Assembly (NCBI GenBank): GCA_015680685.1
Contig: MNCI01035354.1
Coordinates: forward strand, 1,324,253 to 1,388,252
Direction: 5' to 3'
Length of the DNA: 64,000 bases
Origin: Gnetum montanum
Lineage: Eukaryota > Streptophyta > Gnetopsida > Gnetales > Gnetaceae
A program made the position numbers and the translations under genes. This document shows positions 34,065 through 45,180 of this stretch, piece after piece. The first letter of the stretch is position 1. Each line of letters opens with the position of its first letter. The notes beneath the pieces were generated by a model. That model saw only the letters and a list, made by a program, of their open reading frames with translations, had not been told where the DNA came from and did not search any database.

Positions 34065-34899
34065 TGATGAATCATTTTTTGGCAGGCCTTGATATCAGAT
34101 CCCCAATATCAGAGTCCAAGATGCATTATTGAATATCTAATATCACAGGATGCATGCTAGCCTATAAATATAACATTTGGATGCACGATTCCTCAATCCT
34201 TCCATTAGTTGCTAGAAAATCTCTTACAATTTGTTTTTCCCACAATTACAATATTTTCTATGTGCCCACAGTAGGATTCAAAGAAGTGTACAAATCTTTA
34301 TTCAAGCACTAATGTACCTGAGCATCACAGTGTGAACTACAATAAAGACGAGCTTTTCTGGTCAAACCTTATAGCACTTGGAATAGAGTAATGCTTTCTT
34401 TATTTATTTAATATTCATGAAATCTACCAGAATGAATTTTAATTAAGTAATTAATATTGGCTAAATAGCAAACATAAGCACGATCACTTCGAGCATACGT
34501 TTAACGCTTGGTAACCATAGTAGCACTTAACACTTGGCAATCCAATGGCACTATAACGTGTTCATTTAAGTGGGAACAAATGCCTATGTTAGGATTAATT
34601 AAGTGTTATTAATTATAAGATTAATAAGATTAATTACACATAAAATCTACTTTGTTTCCAACACTTAGGCAATTAAACCATAAAAGGCAAAAAATGATAA
34701 AAATCAAATGCCTCAATTACACTTAACCATACACTTACACTTCATAAGTGGAATTGAGAAGACAATGATTGCAATGATTCGATTCACCTCCTAAAAACTA
34801 GTATACTTAGAGATTTAAAGCCTATAGAATTCGACTGGATCGCTTAGTGAATGCTAGTAATTCATATGGTTGAGCATGGGAAATACTCATTGCTCATCA
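34065..34899 (+). repeat. 3' LTR of element A
   Basis: This 835-bp copy of 4093-4937 starts TGATGAATCATTTTTTGGCAGG and ends GCTCATCA. It carries the same U3 layout with 'cctataaatataac' as TATA. Confidence 0.9.
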
Positions 34900-36663
34900 A
34901 TGTTATATAAATATTTCATCATTAAAGATCATGACACTATTAAAAGCTTTTTAGCAAACCATTTTTCTTCTATTTTTACTTCTAAAAGTTTTAGCAAGAA
35001 ATCCTTCGAGCCTTCTACTACACATGTTTCTCATCTTTTTACTATAGTGAATCAAAGTATTCTTGAAGCAAAAGAAACCAAAGCAATAGCCTTTAGTTTA
35101 GCATATGGTAAAGCTTCAAGTTTTGATAGTTTTATTATTAAATTTTTTAAGAAGCACTGGGACATAATTGGAGATGATCTCTTTCATGTTTTCAAAGAAA
35201 CCATTAAAAAAGTTTCTCTTGTTTGAATTATTAATAAAGGTGTGATTTTTCTTCTTCCTAAGAATAGAGATCTTCATCATATTGGTAATCACAAGCCTAT
35301 TTCTCTTCTTAATAATACTTACCATATTGGTTATTTAAGATATCATTAGACTTGAGCAACCTAGTTTTGTTAAAGGTAAACATATCTTAAATAATGTTAT
35401 TGCAACATGGACAGGAATGTAGTGGGCTTATAATACTAACAAAGACATTGCTTTAATTAAGTTAGATTATGCTAAAGCTTCTAATAAGATTCAATGGAAT
35501 TTCATTATCTCTTGTCCATATAAACTGGCATTTGGTGATAATTTTATTCAATTTTCAATTCCCTACTTACTGATGCTAATGCTCAAGTTACTACTAATTT
35601 TGGATTAAGTTCCTCAGTTTGTCTTCAATAATCAATTCACCAATATTTTCCTTTAACTCTATCTTTTTATTATTGCTATAGATTTTGTTTTACATAATAT
35701 AAATTATGATCCACAAAAAAATTTCATTAAAGGAATCTCAATTGATTATCAAGGTATATAATTGCTTAACATGTACTTTGCAAATGATTCTTTTGTTATG
35801 ATTAATAATTCTCTACAACATTTTAATACTGTTTAAGCTAATGTGAAGGATTACTGCATTTTATCTAGCTCTCAAATCAATTGGCAAAAATTTATTATTT
35901 ATTATAATGGTAATATTAATAAGGGGGTTATTCCCAAGCGTTAGAAAATCTTGAAAAAAGATTTAGTCTTCAAAATTTTACAAATGACCATTTCTTTTAA
36001 GCCTAATCTTACTATTTTGTGGAATTATGTGATTGAAAAAATTAAAAAGAATCTTGATAAATGAAAACAAAAAAAGCTCACCCTTGTTGGCAAAGTTTTA
36101 GTTATTAAGCAAATGCTTCTATAAACTCATGTTTATTGCTCTAGTTGTTTAGCTTCTACTAAAAATTTTTATGATAGAATTAACTAGCCCATGGTAGCTT
36201 CCTTTTAATGAAGGAGCTTGGGCTATTAATACATCTAGAATATGTACCACTTGGAGCAACTTTGGTATCACAACAATTTCTTATTTGTGTATGCATGATA
36301 GATGGATTACTTGAAATGAAGCTTCTAGCCTTTATGGTTTGAATAGAAAGAGGAGAAAGAATCTTGAAAATTTAATTTCTAATCTAAATACTTTATTTAA
36401 ATTTGATAATAATTTTCATCAAGCTTTCCAAATATTTTTTAGAAAGATGGCAAATATGTTTTTCCTTTTAATTCAAAAGTTGCATATAAGATTATTACAA
36501 ATAATGATTTTATTCATAGCAAATTTAATAAGGCCTAAAAATACAATTATCATTACACTTTTGGATGAAGAAAATAAAAGACATTTGGAGAGCTTTTATC
36601 TCCCCTAAAATTCATATTTTTTATGGTATCTTGTTCATCAAGGTCTTCCTATCAGCACCTATC
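34900..36663 (+). pseudogene. L1-type LINE reverse transcriptase, part 2
   Basis: The open stretch up to 35226 reads 'IKDHDTIKSFLANHFSSIF' and 'FDSFIIKFFKKHWDIIGDDLFHVFKET', the usual lead-in of plant L1 reverse transcriptase. Then come 'LLPKNRDLHHIGNHKPISLLN' (35250), 'ALIKLDYAKASNKI' (35455) and the catalytic box 'MYFANDSFVM' (35769), where the F-A-D-D motif has become F-A-N-D. 'KKLTLVGKVLVIKQML' follows at 36070. Near 36580 'WRAFISPKIHIFYG' begins the C-terminal zinc-finger region, which is cut at 36663 by element F and continues at 52385. Many stops. Confidence 0.75.
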
Positions 36664-37128
36664 TATTGGCACATTTGTCCATTTCATGGAGCAGGTTGGC
36701 AGGATTAAATTATTTAAGAGTTTTTTGAGAAGTGGCAAAAATTTCAGTTTGAAAGGAAAAGAATAAGTTAACAACAACATTCTTTTAATTTAAGGAAGAA
36801 ATATATAAAAGCACCATTCCTATAGTAAGCTTATGAATCTCTGAGCAATGCATTTTACAAGGCAGCAATATAGATATATAAATATATTATGATACATTAG
36901 GCTTTACGGAACCAAAGTCTAGCAAGATTATGGAGGAAGTCCAATTTTTATATGGATCATTTATATGATATGAATATGTAGAAAATCAAAGAGCATCTCA
37001 AGTAAAATTGGTTTTGTATCCATTTTATTTCAGGAAAGCATATCTCTGCAGCAACACAAATTCAGCAGTCCAATGGTGTAGGGTAAAATTATTTCTACAC
37101 TAATTAAATAGGAACATTACAATTCATA

Positions 37129-37368
37129 TTGTTGAATGCGGTCAATGTTAATCTTTCCTTCAACAATTTTGATGGGAACCGGTCAAAATCTTTGGGCAAA
37201 ACGCTTACACAGCTGGAGAACATGGGTCTTTCTCATAACAAGATTACGGGTCCTATCCCAGAGTCTTTGTCCAACCTTACTTTTCTTCAGGTTTTAAATT
37301 TATCATTTAACAACTTTGAAGGCAATGTTAGCTATTCTAAAGGCTCTCTCCGAAGATTGAAAAATTAA
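37129..37368 (+). pseudogene. LRR-protein gene fragment in the F 5' LTR
   Basis: This 79-codon open frame has three leucine-rich repeat units: 'VNLSFNNFDGN', 'LENMGLSHNKITGPIPESL' and 'LQVLNLSFNNFEGN'. The spacing LxxLxLSxNxxxGxIPxSL is typical of plant receptor-like kinases and receptor-like proteins. It has no kinase, signal peptide or complete domain. The same fragment lies at 49472-49708 in the 3' LTR, so it moves with the element. It is probably a captured exon piece and not a working gene. Confidence 0.8.
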
Positions 37369-37454
37369 TCATTCGTGCACAAATCCTGCGTGACTGCAAG
37401 CAAACAGAATAATAACGAAAGTAATCTGATTGGGTTGAATCCCTGATTTTCTAA

Positions 37455-37676
<222 letters not shown>

Positions 37677-37784
37677 TGAAACCCTCATCCACACATAGAA
37701 ACAAAGTCATGCTTCGTTGAAACCCCGATCTCATTACCAAATTTGCTTGATAATATCAAGGCATCTTCATCAAATTAAACTGCC

Positions 37785-37990
37785 CCCTTCTCCAGCACTG
37801 CCGCTACATCAGTGAGCTCTTGTTCTGCACAGTAGTCCATGACATGCAGCTGAGGAGTGATTCCATCGTCATCACGCCATCAAACCCTACTAGCCTCTAC
37901 GCTGTTTCACGAATTTCATCGGCAACGCGCGGGAATACATTTTGGTTGCTGCGTTTTGGTTCCATCTCATTGCTTGAACAGCTTCCTAAC
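37785..37990 (+). other. GC-richer, coding-like block in the F 5' LTR, unidentified
   Basis: Between the RuvB-like and PPR pieces lies a stretch with higher GC than its surroundings and a stop-poor frame ('CRYISELLFCTVVHDMQLRSD', 'SNPTSLYAVSRISSATRG'). It is kept in the 3' LTR (about 50125-50330). I do not recognise the protein. It may be another captured gene piece. Confidence 0.35.
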
Positions 37991-38046
37991 GTGTAGATTC
38001 GAAGGGGTGTAACAACTTTTAGTTATCACCGAATGATTTTTGAAAG

Positions 38047-38154
38047 GGTTTTGATGTAGATACCGTTATTACAACCGCTTTGATTAAAATGCATTCCAAA
38101 TGTAGGGATATGTACGAAGCTAGAAAACTACTTCCAGAAAAGATTTTGCAATGG
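38047..38154 (+). pseudogene. PPR-protein gene fragment in the F 5' LTR
   Basis: Thirty-six codons read 'GFDVDTVITTALIKMHSKC' then 'RDMYEARKLLPEKILQW'. This follows the pentatricopeptide repeat pattern of plant organelle RNA-binding proteins (…ALIDMYSKCG…A.KLF.…). The piece is about one repeat long. The copy in the 3' LTR is at 50387-50494, with about 75 bp more after it. Confidence 0.6.
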
Positions 38155-39963
38155 TGAACCTGCAAATAACCTTATCAATTAATATAATAAGATAGGTGTA
38201 CAACCAAATTAGTAGAACCAGGAGATGCTTTAGCTGATGCTGATAAATTAGAGTTGCAGTTTATTCATCACTGAAGACAAATACAAAACCTGAACGTGTG
38301 AAATTGGAGTTACAGAAATAAAATTTCAATTTCACATGGTCTGGTGGTAAAAATATAATTTTGGCAATTTCTCACATACGATAATGGTATGGAGCCCTTG
38401 TTAAAGAACTATCACTAATTTAATTATCCCGAGTGAATTACTAAGGCTTTATACATAATGGGAAATTAAAAATCCTAAAATAAAAATTGAATGAAGCTCT
38501 CATAAGATTGAGGTCTTGAATTTATTTTTCAAAAATTATTGTATAGGCTGTTGCCTATAAAATATTTGTAATATTTACAAATGTCAATGTTAAAATAAGT
38601 TTCTCCTAATTTTTTGTATAACTTCCTAACTAGATTCAAGAAATATCTCCTAACTAGTTGGGTAAGTTATAACTTCCTTTCTTGGGAGAGAAGTTAGCTA
38701 AGATATTTTGAAATATGTAACTACCTTTTGAACCCTATAAAAAGGATTTAGGGGTAAGAGGAAAGATATATTGGGGACTACTAGCTCACACTTGGGATCA
38801 CTCACTTTGGCTCTGGGAAGAGCATTTGTAAAGAAGAAATCATGAAAGATTGCTTGTAAGATGACCGACTAAAGAAAAGATTTCTGCCTCTTTGTCATAG
38901 TCCTGTGAGTTATGTTTTTTTTTATTTTTTTTAAATTTTTTAGCTAGTGTTTTAGATAGTATCATCCTTGGCAGGTAATTTTGGGATTTTTAGATTACTC
39001 TTATTGTTCTTGTTGCATAATTGAAAATTTCTATTAAAATTTTTCCATAGAAGCGCTTGTGTTTGAAAGCCTTAAGAGCATTTTAGTAGTGAATTTGATT
39101 ATTGTGCAACGTATAAGAACCGCTATTGGGATTGTTGTAAGAGAGCCTCTGCTTGTAGTCATGCCATTGAACAATTCAATAGTCAAGAGGGTTCAGAAAA
39201 TCTTTGGTATTTTGATGGGACCAGAATAGCTTCTTTTATCCTTAAAGTGAATCTCCGTGGTATTTCAATCAAAAATTGTCAAGTCTTTTGAAAGTTCTAT
39301 TGAATGCAATTGTTGACATCCATTATCTAGCCAAAATGGAGTCTCGTACGTGATAGTTTACGTAGCAATTTTTCGTAGCATAGTAGGATTGTCTTGAAAA
39401 AATTTCTTATTTGAGCCTTGGAAGTTTGAACAATTCGTAGTTATTGAATTTGGGATAGCTTTATTATGAAGTGTTTACTCGTATCATTTTACCTTGTTTA
39501 AATATTTGAGGTCTTAACACAAATCTTCTTTCTTTCCTTTCTATTTTCATTGAATCTTGCTCTATTTCTAGTTTTCTTATGGAACTATCTCTTTCTCTGG
39601 GAAAAATTAGAAGTAGATTCGCAGAGTTATGCTCAAATGTTTTTGCAAAATTTTATTTGTTACAAGTAGGTATTATAAGGACCACGTAGACTAGGCAATT
39701 AAACAAAATAGGAACTCTCAATAACTCACAGTACTTGGCAAAGTTGGCTGAATCTCTTTAAGATAAGTCATTTGTAGCTTACACACAACGCAATCGTTTC
39801 ATTTTTCACAACTGCAAACTACAACAACACACACACACATACTCACATTAACTACTGAGTCTATTTGGAGGTATCTGGGCCTTGGTGTTGCCAGAGACCA
39901 GCAAGCACCTAAATCCTGTTTGAGAACACTTGTTGGCGATCGCGTCCCAAACGATCACCAACA

Positions 39964-39990
39964 GTTCTTTTGGCGCTAGAAGGAGAGCTG
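39964..39990 (+). other. Primer binding region of element F
   Basis: After the LTR end CCAACA comes GTTCTTTTGGCGCTAGAAGG. A 'TTTGGCGCTAGAAGG' word at this place is one I associate with Tat-type gypsy elements. I cannot name the priming tRNA with confidence. Confidence 0.5.
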
Positions 39991-40088
39991 AAAATTTAGC
40001 CTCTAAGTTCATAAGCCTTGTAATTTTAGCACATCAACCATTCTTTGTTACTATAAAGGCTTAGGAAATTATATACTATTTTTAGTTC

Positions 40089-40550
40089 ATGACCAGGAAG
40101 ATTGATATTTTGGAGAGTTTAAAAGTTTCAAAAGATATTCTAGATTCTAAGACTAATTCTTCATCAGAAGAAAAACAAAAGAAGGTTTCTGAATTGGGAA
40201 CAAGTAGTGGAGTGAAAACTTGAAGATCAAGAAGATCACCCATTATATCTGGTTTATCGATTTATGAGAGAAGATCTAGAAAGTCTAAGAGTTCAACTAT
40301 CTAAAGGAATAGGATGGCAAATCCTTGGCAAAGAGTTACACCATTAGGATTTCAAAATTACAATGATATTCCTAAGGTAGTTTACAAATATTTGCCTGAG
40401 CCTTTCATTCCTAGAAAAGCTTATTTAGCTAAAGAATATATTCACATGTTTGAGTTAGCTTTAGCTCATGCAAATATTCAACATCAAGATCAAGCTTGTA
40501 GGTTGTTTGTATCAAATTTAAAGGATATGGCTCAGATTTGGTATTTGAAC
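40089..40550 (+). pseudogene. gag of element F (runs into assembly gap)
   Basis: ATG at 40089 opens MTRKIDILESLKVSKD. The frame continues, with two stops (near 40221 and 40302, at likely Trp and Gln codons), into 'MANPWQRVTPLGFQNYNDIPK' at 40314. 'EYIHMFELALAHANIQHQDQACRLFVSNLKDMAQIWY' follows, the retrotransposon gag fold with the LF...L.A..W pattern. The rest, including any zinc knuckle, is hidden in the N run. The phase is the same as protease and reverse transcriptase downstream, so a single gag-pol polyprotein is likely if the gap length is right. Confidence 0.75.
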
Positions 40551-41484
40551 NNNNNNNNNNNNNNNNNNNNNNNNNNNNNNNNNNNNNNNNNNNNNNNNNN
40601 NNNNNNNNNNNNNNNNNNNNNNNNNNNNNNNNNNNNNNNNNNNNNNNNNNNNNNNNNNNNNNNNNNNNNNNNNNNNNNNNNNNNNNNNNNNNNNNNNNNN
40701 NNNNNNNNNNNNNNNNNNNNNNNNNNNNNNNNNNNNNNNNNNNNNNNNNNNNNNNNNNNNNNNNNNNNNNNNNNNNNNNNNNNNNNNNNNNNNNNNNNNN
40801 NNNNNNNNNNNNNNNNNNNNNNNNNNNNNNNNNNNNNNNNNNNNNNNNNNNNNNNNNNNNNNNNNNNNNNNNNNNNNNNNNNNNNNNNNNNNNNNNNNNN
40901 NNNNNNNNNNNNNNNNNNNNNNNNNNNNNNNNNNNNNNNNNNNNNNNNNNNNNNNNNNNNNNNNNNNNNNNNNNNNNNNNNNNNNNNNNNNNNNNNNNNN
41001 NNNNNNNNNNNNNNNNNNNNNNNNNNNNNNNNNNNNNNNNNNNNNNNNNNNNNNNNNNNNNNNNNNNNNNNNNNNNNNNNNNNNNNNNNNNNNNNNNNNN
41101 NNNNNNNNNNNNNNNNNNNNNNNNNNNNNNNNNNNNNNNNNNNNNNNNNNNNNNNNNNNNNNNNNNNNNNNNNNNNNNNNNNNNNNNNNNNNNNNNNNNN
41201 NNNNNNNNNNNNNNNNNNNNNNNNNNNNNNNNNNNNNNNNNNNNNNNNNNNNNNNNNNNNNNNNNNNNNNNNNNNNNNNNNNNNNNNNNNNNNNNNNNNN
41301 NNNNNNNNNNNNNNNNNNNNNNNNNNNNNNNNNNNNNNNNNNNNNNNNNNNNNNNNNNNNNNNNNNNNNNNNNNNNNNNNNNNNNNNNNNNNNNNNNNNN
41401 NNNNNNNNNNNNNNNNNNNNNNNNNNNNNNNNNNNNNNNNNNNNNNNNNNNNNNNNNNNNNNNNNNNNNNNNNNNNNNNNNNNN
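40551..41484 (+). other. Assembly gap (934 N)
   Basis: An unbroken run of N. It falls between the gag core and the protease of element F. Long apparent ORFs across it are artefacts of reading N. Its true length is unknown. Confidence 0.98.
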
Positions 41485-42065
41485 AATCAGAGTTAAGTTA
41501 TGTGTCTAATAATGATGAGAAATTAAATACCTCATATGATAAGGAAGCTCCTCCTTTTCTTTTGATAATGAAATTAAAGGATAAATATTTACACAATTGT
41601 TTGGTTGATTCTGGAGCTACATCTACTATAATGGCATTGTCTATATATAAGAAACTTGGTTTGATTCTTGAAAAATCAAATAAAAAGATTGTTCAAGTGG
41701 ATAAAATTAGAGTGAAGATTGTGGGTCAATTACCAAATGTTCTATTAGAAATTTCTTCTGAACCCCGCATCAGAAGTAGAGTAACTATTCAAGTAGCAGA
41801 TATACCAGATTCGCATAGTCTCTTATTGAGTAGAAGTTGGAGTAAGAATTTCTCAGGTTACACATCAATAGATTATTCTCACATGTGGTTACCTTGGAAA
41901 GGAGAACCAAATCAAATCTACATCTATAGTGAACCTTTGATGATTGATAACATTACTTCAAATGGAAGAAGTAAAATGGTTGAAAAAGGAGGTGTTGAAA
42001 ACAAAATCTGTACACTCCAAGAAAATTATAGTTCTGAAAAAGAACAAGCAAAGAATGAGGATAAA
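41485..42065 (+). CDS. Aspartic protease of element F
   Basis: The frame from the gap to the stop at 42066 contains the active site 'CLVDSGATSTIM' at about 41600, with hydrophobic flanks and 'LLLSRSWSKNFSGYTSIDYSHMWLPWKG', typical of gypsy proteases. It would cleave the polyprotein into mature parts. About 194 codons are visible. It ends at a TGA before 'ELYFDGS', most likely a mutated Trp codon, so protease and the next RNase H were once one chain. Confidence 0.8.
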
Positions 42066-42455
42066 TGAGAGCTATACTTTGATGGTTCATGTAATTCAAA
42101 AGGTGCAGAAGTCGGTATAGTTATATTCAAGAATGATTCACCTGAAATACTCAAAGCAATTCATCTATCTTTCCCTTGTACTAATAACAAGGCTAATCAT
42201 GAAGCTTTATGTATTGGTATGAGAATAGATCTAGACAAAAAGATCAGAGTAATCACTATAAAGGGAGACTCAAGATTAGTTTGTGAACAAGTAAAGGGTA
42301 ATTATGTAGTAAAGAGCTCATTCTTAAGACCTTATAAGCAACTTGCTTGTAAGTTGTTAGGTCAGCTCCAACATTGCCAAATAGATCATATAAACAGAGT
42401 AAAGAATCTTATAGCAGATGATTTGGCAAAGGCAGCTTCAACATTCGATATGTAA
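42066..42455 (+). pseudogene. Extra RNase H domain of element F, upstream of reverse transcriptase
   Basis: Between protease and reverse transcriptase the same frame reads 'ELYFDGSCNSKGAEVGIVIF', then 'NNKANHEALCIGM', 'IKGDSRLVCEQVKG' and 'NLIADDLAKAAS'. These carry the four acidic positions (D, E, D, D) of the archaeal/plant-type RNase H found as a second RNase H in Tat-lineage elements. A TGA (42066) opens the domain and a TAA (42453) closes it; otherwise the frame is clean. In the Ogre/Retand layout I know, this domain follows the gypsy RNase H, so its place here is unusual. Confidence 0.75.
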
Positions 42456-42479
42456 ATAATAGAAAGTTACAAGGATGTT

Positions 42480-44012
42480 ATGATTGAAGAAGAACATCAG
42501 CCATCAGTACCAGATAATATAATACATTTACAAGTATTTGAAGATGATGATCAAGTACTAAGATTTATGAAAAACAAACAAGAATTTGAGGATCAAGTGA
42601 TACCTGAAACGTTATCAAACTTCAAAGCTAATTTCATTCCAAAAAGGATGATTGATTTGGAACATGAATTCAAGAAAAATTTACTTACTGGAAAGGATAT
42701 ACAAAGCTCAGATAGTCAAGCTTTCGAGGTAGTGAATTTTGGATTAGATAGGATGCCAAAGATGTTGAATATTACAAAGGAAAGAGATTCAGATTTCAAG
42801 AAAAACTTGTTAACGTGTCTAAGAAATAATTTGGACAATTTTGGTTGGTCTTATGATGATCTTAAAGCTTTTAGGCAAGATGTGATGACATATAAAATTC
42901 CTTTACTAGAAGGTTGTAAAATAGTCAAGCAAAAACAAAGGAAATTTAATCCATCATTTGAACCAACTATGGAAGCTGAAATCAAGAAGTTGTTGCAAGC
43001 ACAAATCATATATCCAGTACGATATTCAACATGGCTTGCTAACCTTGTTCCAATGAGAAAGAAAAATGGTGATATAAGGCTTTGTGTAGACTTTAGAAAT
43101 CTGAATGATGCCTCAAAAAAGGATAAGTATCCACTTCCAAGAATTGATGAGATGCTTATTAAAGTCTCAGGTTGTCAAGTGTACTCCTTCTTAGATGGTT
43201 TCTCAGGTTATAATCAAATCATGGTAGATAAGAATGATAGATACAAAATAGCATTTATCACCAAATGGGGAACTTTCGCTTACCAAAGAATTCCATTTGG
43301 ATTGTCACATTTTGGAGCTACTTTCCAAAGAGTGATGGATTTAGCATTTAAGGATTTATTAGGAAAATTCATGGTGGTTTATTTGGATGATATTACAATA
43401 TTCTCAAAGAAAAAAGAAGATCATATTAATCATCTCCAAAAAGTTTTTGACAAATGTCATGAGTTTGGTATTTCATTAAATCCTAAGAAGTGTATCTTTG
43501 GGGTTAAATCCAGAAGCTTATTAGGTCATGTGATATGTCAAGAAAGAATTTCCATAGATAATTCTCGAATCCAAGAAGTACAGAATATTGAGCATCCCAC
43601 AAGTAAGAAATCTCTTAGATCTTTCTTTGGGAAGATAAACTTTGTGAAAAATTTCATCCCCAAGTTTACTGAAATTACCAAGCCTTTGATGCATATGCTA
43701 AAAAAGGATGTCCAAGTAGAGAAAACACCAGAATCAAAGAGAGCTTTATCAGAAATTAAAAATGCTATACAAGAGGATCCGTATTTGGTGAAGCCTAGGC
43801 TAAAAGAAGATTTTTGGTTATATTCTTTTGCTTCGAATAATTCTATCGCTGTTGTTTTAACACAAAAAGATGATGAAGGTCAAGATGAACCAATTGGATT
43901 TTTTGGGTATCAGTTGAAAAGTTCAGAATTAAATTATTCAGACTTAGAGAAACAAGCTTTGCAATCATCAAAGCACTGCAGAATTTTAAATATTATTTGG
44001 AAAATTCATTAG
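42480..44012 (+). CDS. Reverse transcriptase and start of RNase H of element F
   Basis: This 510-codon open frame is in phase with gag and protease. An N-terminal linker (residues 1-150) is followed by the reverse transcriptase: 'KQKQRKFNPSF', 'WLANLVPMRKKNGDIRLCVDFRNLN' , motif A 'YSFLDGFSGYNQI', 'FAYQRIPFGL' and the catalytic 'VVYLDDITIFSK' (YLDD), then thumb and connection. The gypsy RNase H begins near residue 445 ('DFWLYSFASNNSIAVVLTQ'). A frameshift near 43960 moves the rest of RNase H to the next frame. All visible catalytic Asp residues of the polymerase remain. Confidence 0.92.
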   Translation: MIEEEHQPSVPDNIIHLQVFEDDDQVLRFMKNKQEFEDQVIPETLSNFKANFIPKRMIDLEHEFKKNLLTGKDIQSSDSQAFEVVNFGLDRMPKMLNITKERDSDFKKNLLTCLRNNLDNFGWSYDDLKAFRQDVMTYKIPLLEGCKIVKQKQRKFNPSFEPTMEAEIKKLLQAQIIYPVRYSTWLANLVPMRKKNGDIRLCVDFRNLNDASKKDKYPLPRIDEMLIKVSGCQVYSFLDGFSGYNQIMVDKNDRYKIAFITKWGTFAYQRIPFGLSHFGATFQRVMDLAFKDLLGKFMVVYLDDITIFSKKKEDHINHLQKVFDKCHEFGISLNPKKCIFGVKSRSLLGHVICQERISIDNSRIQEVQNIEHPTSKKSLRSFFGKINFVKNFIPKFTEITKPLMHMLKKDVQVEKTPESKRALSEIKNAIQEDPYLVKPRLKEDFWLYSFASNNSIAVVLTQKDDEGQDEPIGFFGYQLKSSELNYSDLEKQALQSSKHCRILNIIWKIH

Positions 44013-44199
44013 TCCACATTATGCTAATTGAACCTGCAATCAAGCAATTCCTAGCCCAAAATGAGATTGGATTAAAAAAAGGAAAATGGCTTATAAAGTT
44101 GCAAAGTTTCAGATTTTCATTAGAAATATGCAAAACAATTAAGGGAATGGGATTAGCCAAGTTAATGACTAGAGAAAGTGAAGTATGTACGCTTGTTAC
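43961..44199 (+). pseudogene. C-terminal part of gypsy RNase H of element F
   Basis: After the frameshift the domain reads 'QNFKYYLENSLVHIMLIEPAIKQFL', 'KGKWLIKLQSFRFSLEI' and 'KGMGLAKLMT'. These correspond to the 'F..YL....v.vrtDH..L' and 'R...W...l..f.f.i....G......D.LSR' blocks of gypsy RNase H, with the DH position reading 'IE'. The frame is then cut at 44199 by solo LTR G. Confidence 0.7.
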
Positions 44200-44324
44200 T
44201 GTTGGCACATTTTGGCCATTTCATGGGATAGGTTGGCATGATAAAACTAGTTAAAAGTTTTTGCAATTTGATAGTTAAAAAAGCTAATGGCAATTCTCAA
44301 AGGTGCCTATTTCCAGCTTGTCAG

Positions 44325-44680
44325 TCTTCAGGAGATGCACGAAACAAAAGAAGATATAAAGTAAGATCCTGATGACACGGAAATTTCCATTGGTGACTCC
44401 TCTCGCATAGTTTCAGGACCAATTTCATATTTCAGGGAATCCAAAAAAAGTGTAACTTCAAGGAGCAGTGGCAGCCGTGAATTCAAGGATGATGTTAAAA
44501 AAAGAAACTGATGAAAATGGAAAGAAAGAACTAAATATCTTAACTTCATCCTCAAGGACTAGAAAGGAGGGAGATATTGAAGGGGGCAGATCAAATGTTG
44601 AACTAGATGTTTCTCTGACAAGCACGTCTGTTTTACAGTGGCAAGGGGTAAATTTGTACAGCACATCACGAAGCATTTAA
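44325..44680 (+). pseudogene. Coding-like cassette in solo LTR G, unidentified
   Basis: A frame reads 'DPDDTEISIGDSSRIVSGPI', 'SYFRESKKSVTSRSSGSREF', then with a one-base slip in an A run near 44495 'TDENGKKELNILTSSSRTRK' and 'NVELDVSLTSTSVLQWQGVN'. In all about 118 codons are readable. The composition (Ser, Lys, Asp, Glu) is that of an ordinary cytosolic or nuclear protein, not of gag or pol. It lies where F carries its LRR/RuvB-like/PPR pieces. I do not recognise the family. The minus-strand frames here are shadows. Confidence 0.45.
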
Positions 44681-45039
44681 TATTGTTAACAATTTTTTTT
44701 TGACCAATTATAAAGATCGTACGTGGTCCATAGATATATATTTAATTTTATCAAGTTAGGGGCCAATAGATATATATTTACTATAATTACTATCTCTATC
44801 ACTATGATTTAACTAAAATATGATTTAAATAAAATATTTTAAGATTTCAAAAGAAAAAGAAAGTTATGGGATATTTGTTTAACATCCTATAAAAAGGGGG
44901 ATTTATGGACATTTCCAACCATAGCTTTTATTTATATAATTGTAACTTTATGTGGAAGTTGTAACTTCCTAGCCTTAATCCATGAGGTTTGTAACCATTA
45001 AAAAGGCCACTTGTCAACTATAGCCTCTTTATCTCCACA

Positions 45040-45180
45040 ATGGCCACTTGTCATTTGCATGGGACACTTGTCACCTACAACTTGTTTATCTCCATGAAGA
45101 CACTTGGCAACTGAATGAAGACACTTGGCAACTACATGAAGACACTTGGCAACTACATGGGACACTTGTCAACTGCAGCT
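45040..45180 (+). repeat. Tandem repeat in U3 of solo LTR G
   Basis: A 21-bp unit, 'atgaagacacttggcaacta', occurs about three times between 45094 and 45160, with looser copies of 'gacacttgtcaact' on both sides. A second local repeat, 'aactTgttgggcaagtaa', lies at 45230-45290. Such U3 repeats often act as enhancers. The short open frames at 45048-45336 come from these repeats. Confidence 0.65.

Larger units (their letters stand above)
4093..34899 (+). mobile_element. Element A, Athila-like Ty3/gypsy, with B, C and D nested inside
   Basis: A has LTRs at 4093-4937 and 34065-34899, both starting TGATGAATCATTTTTTGGCA. Its own sequence runs 4093-9900, 24354-25437 and 32793-34899; the rest is elements B (carrying C) and D. 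Its own length is therefore about 9 kb. Coding order is gag, protease, RNase H, integrase, then a long 3' non-coding tail. Flanking pentamers (ACTTT at 4088-4092, ATGTT at 34900-34904) agree at three of five bases, so the target duplication is decayed or uncertain. Insertion into the LINE is supported by LINE sequence on both sides. Confidence 0.85.

Noticed and set aside
40538-41509. Apparent 323-codon ORF made mostly of N
   Set aside because: Artefact of reading the assembly gap.
40314-42068. Apparent 584-codon ORF across the N run
   Set aside because: Its middle is 934 N; only the gag start and the protease are real sequence.
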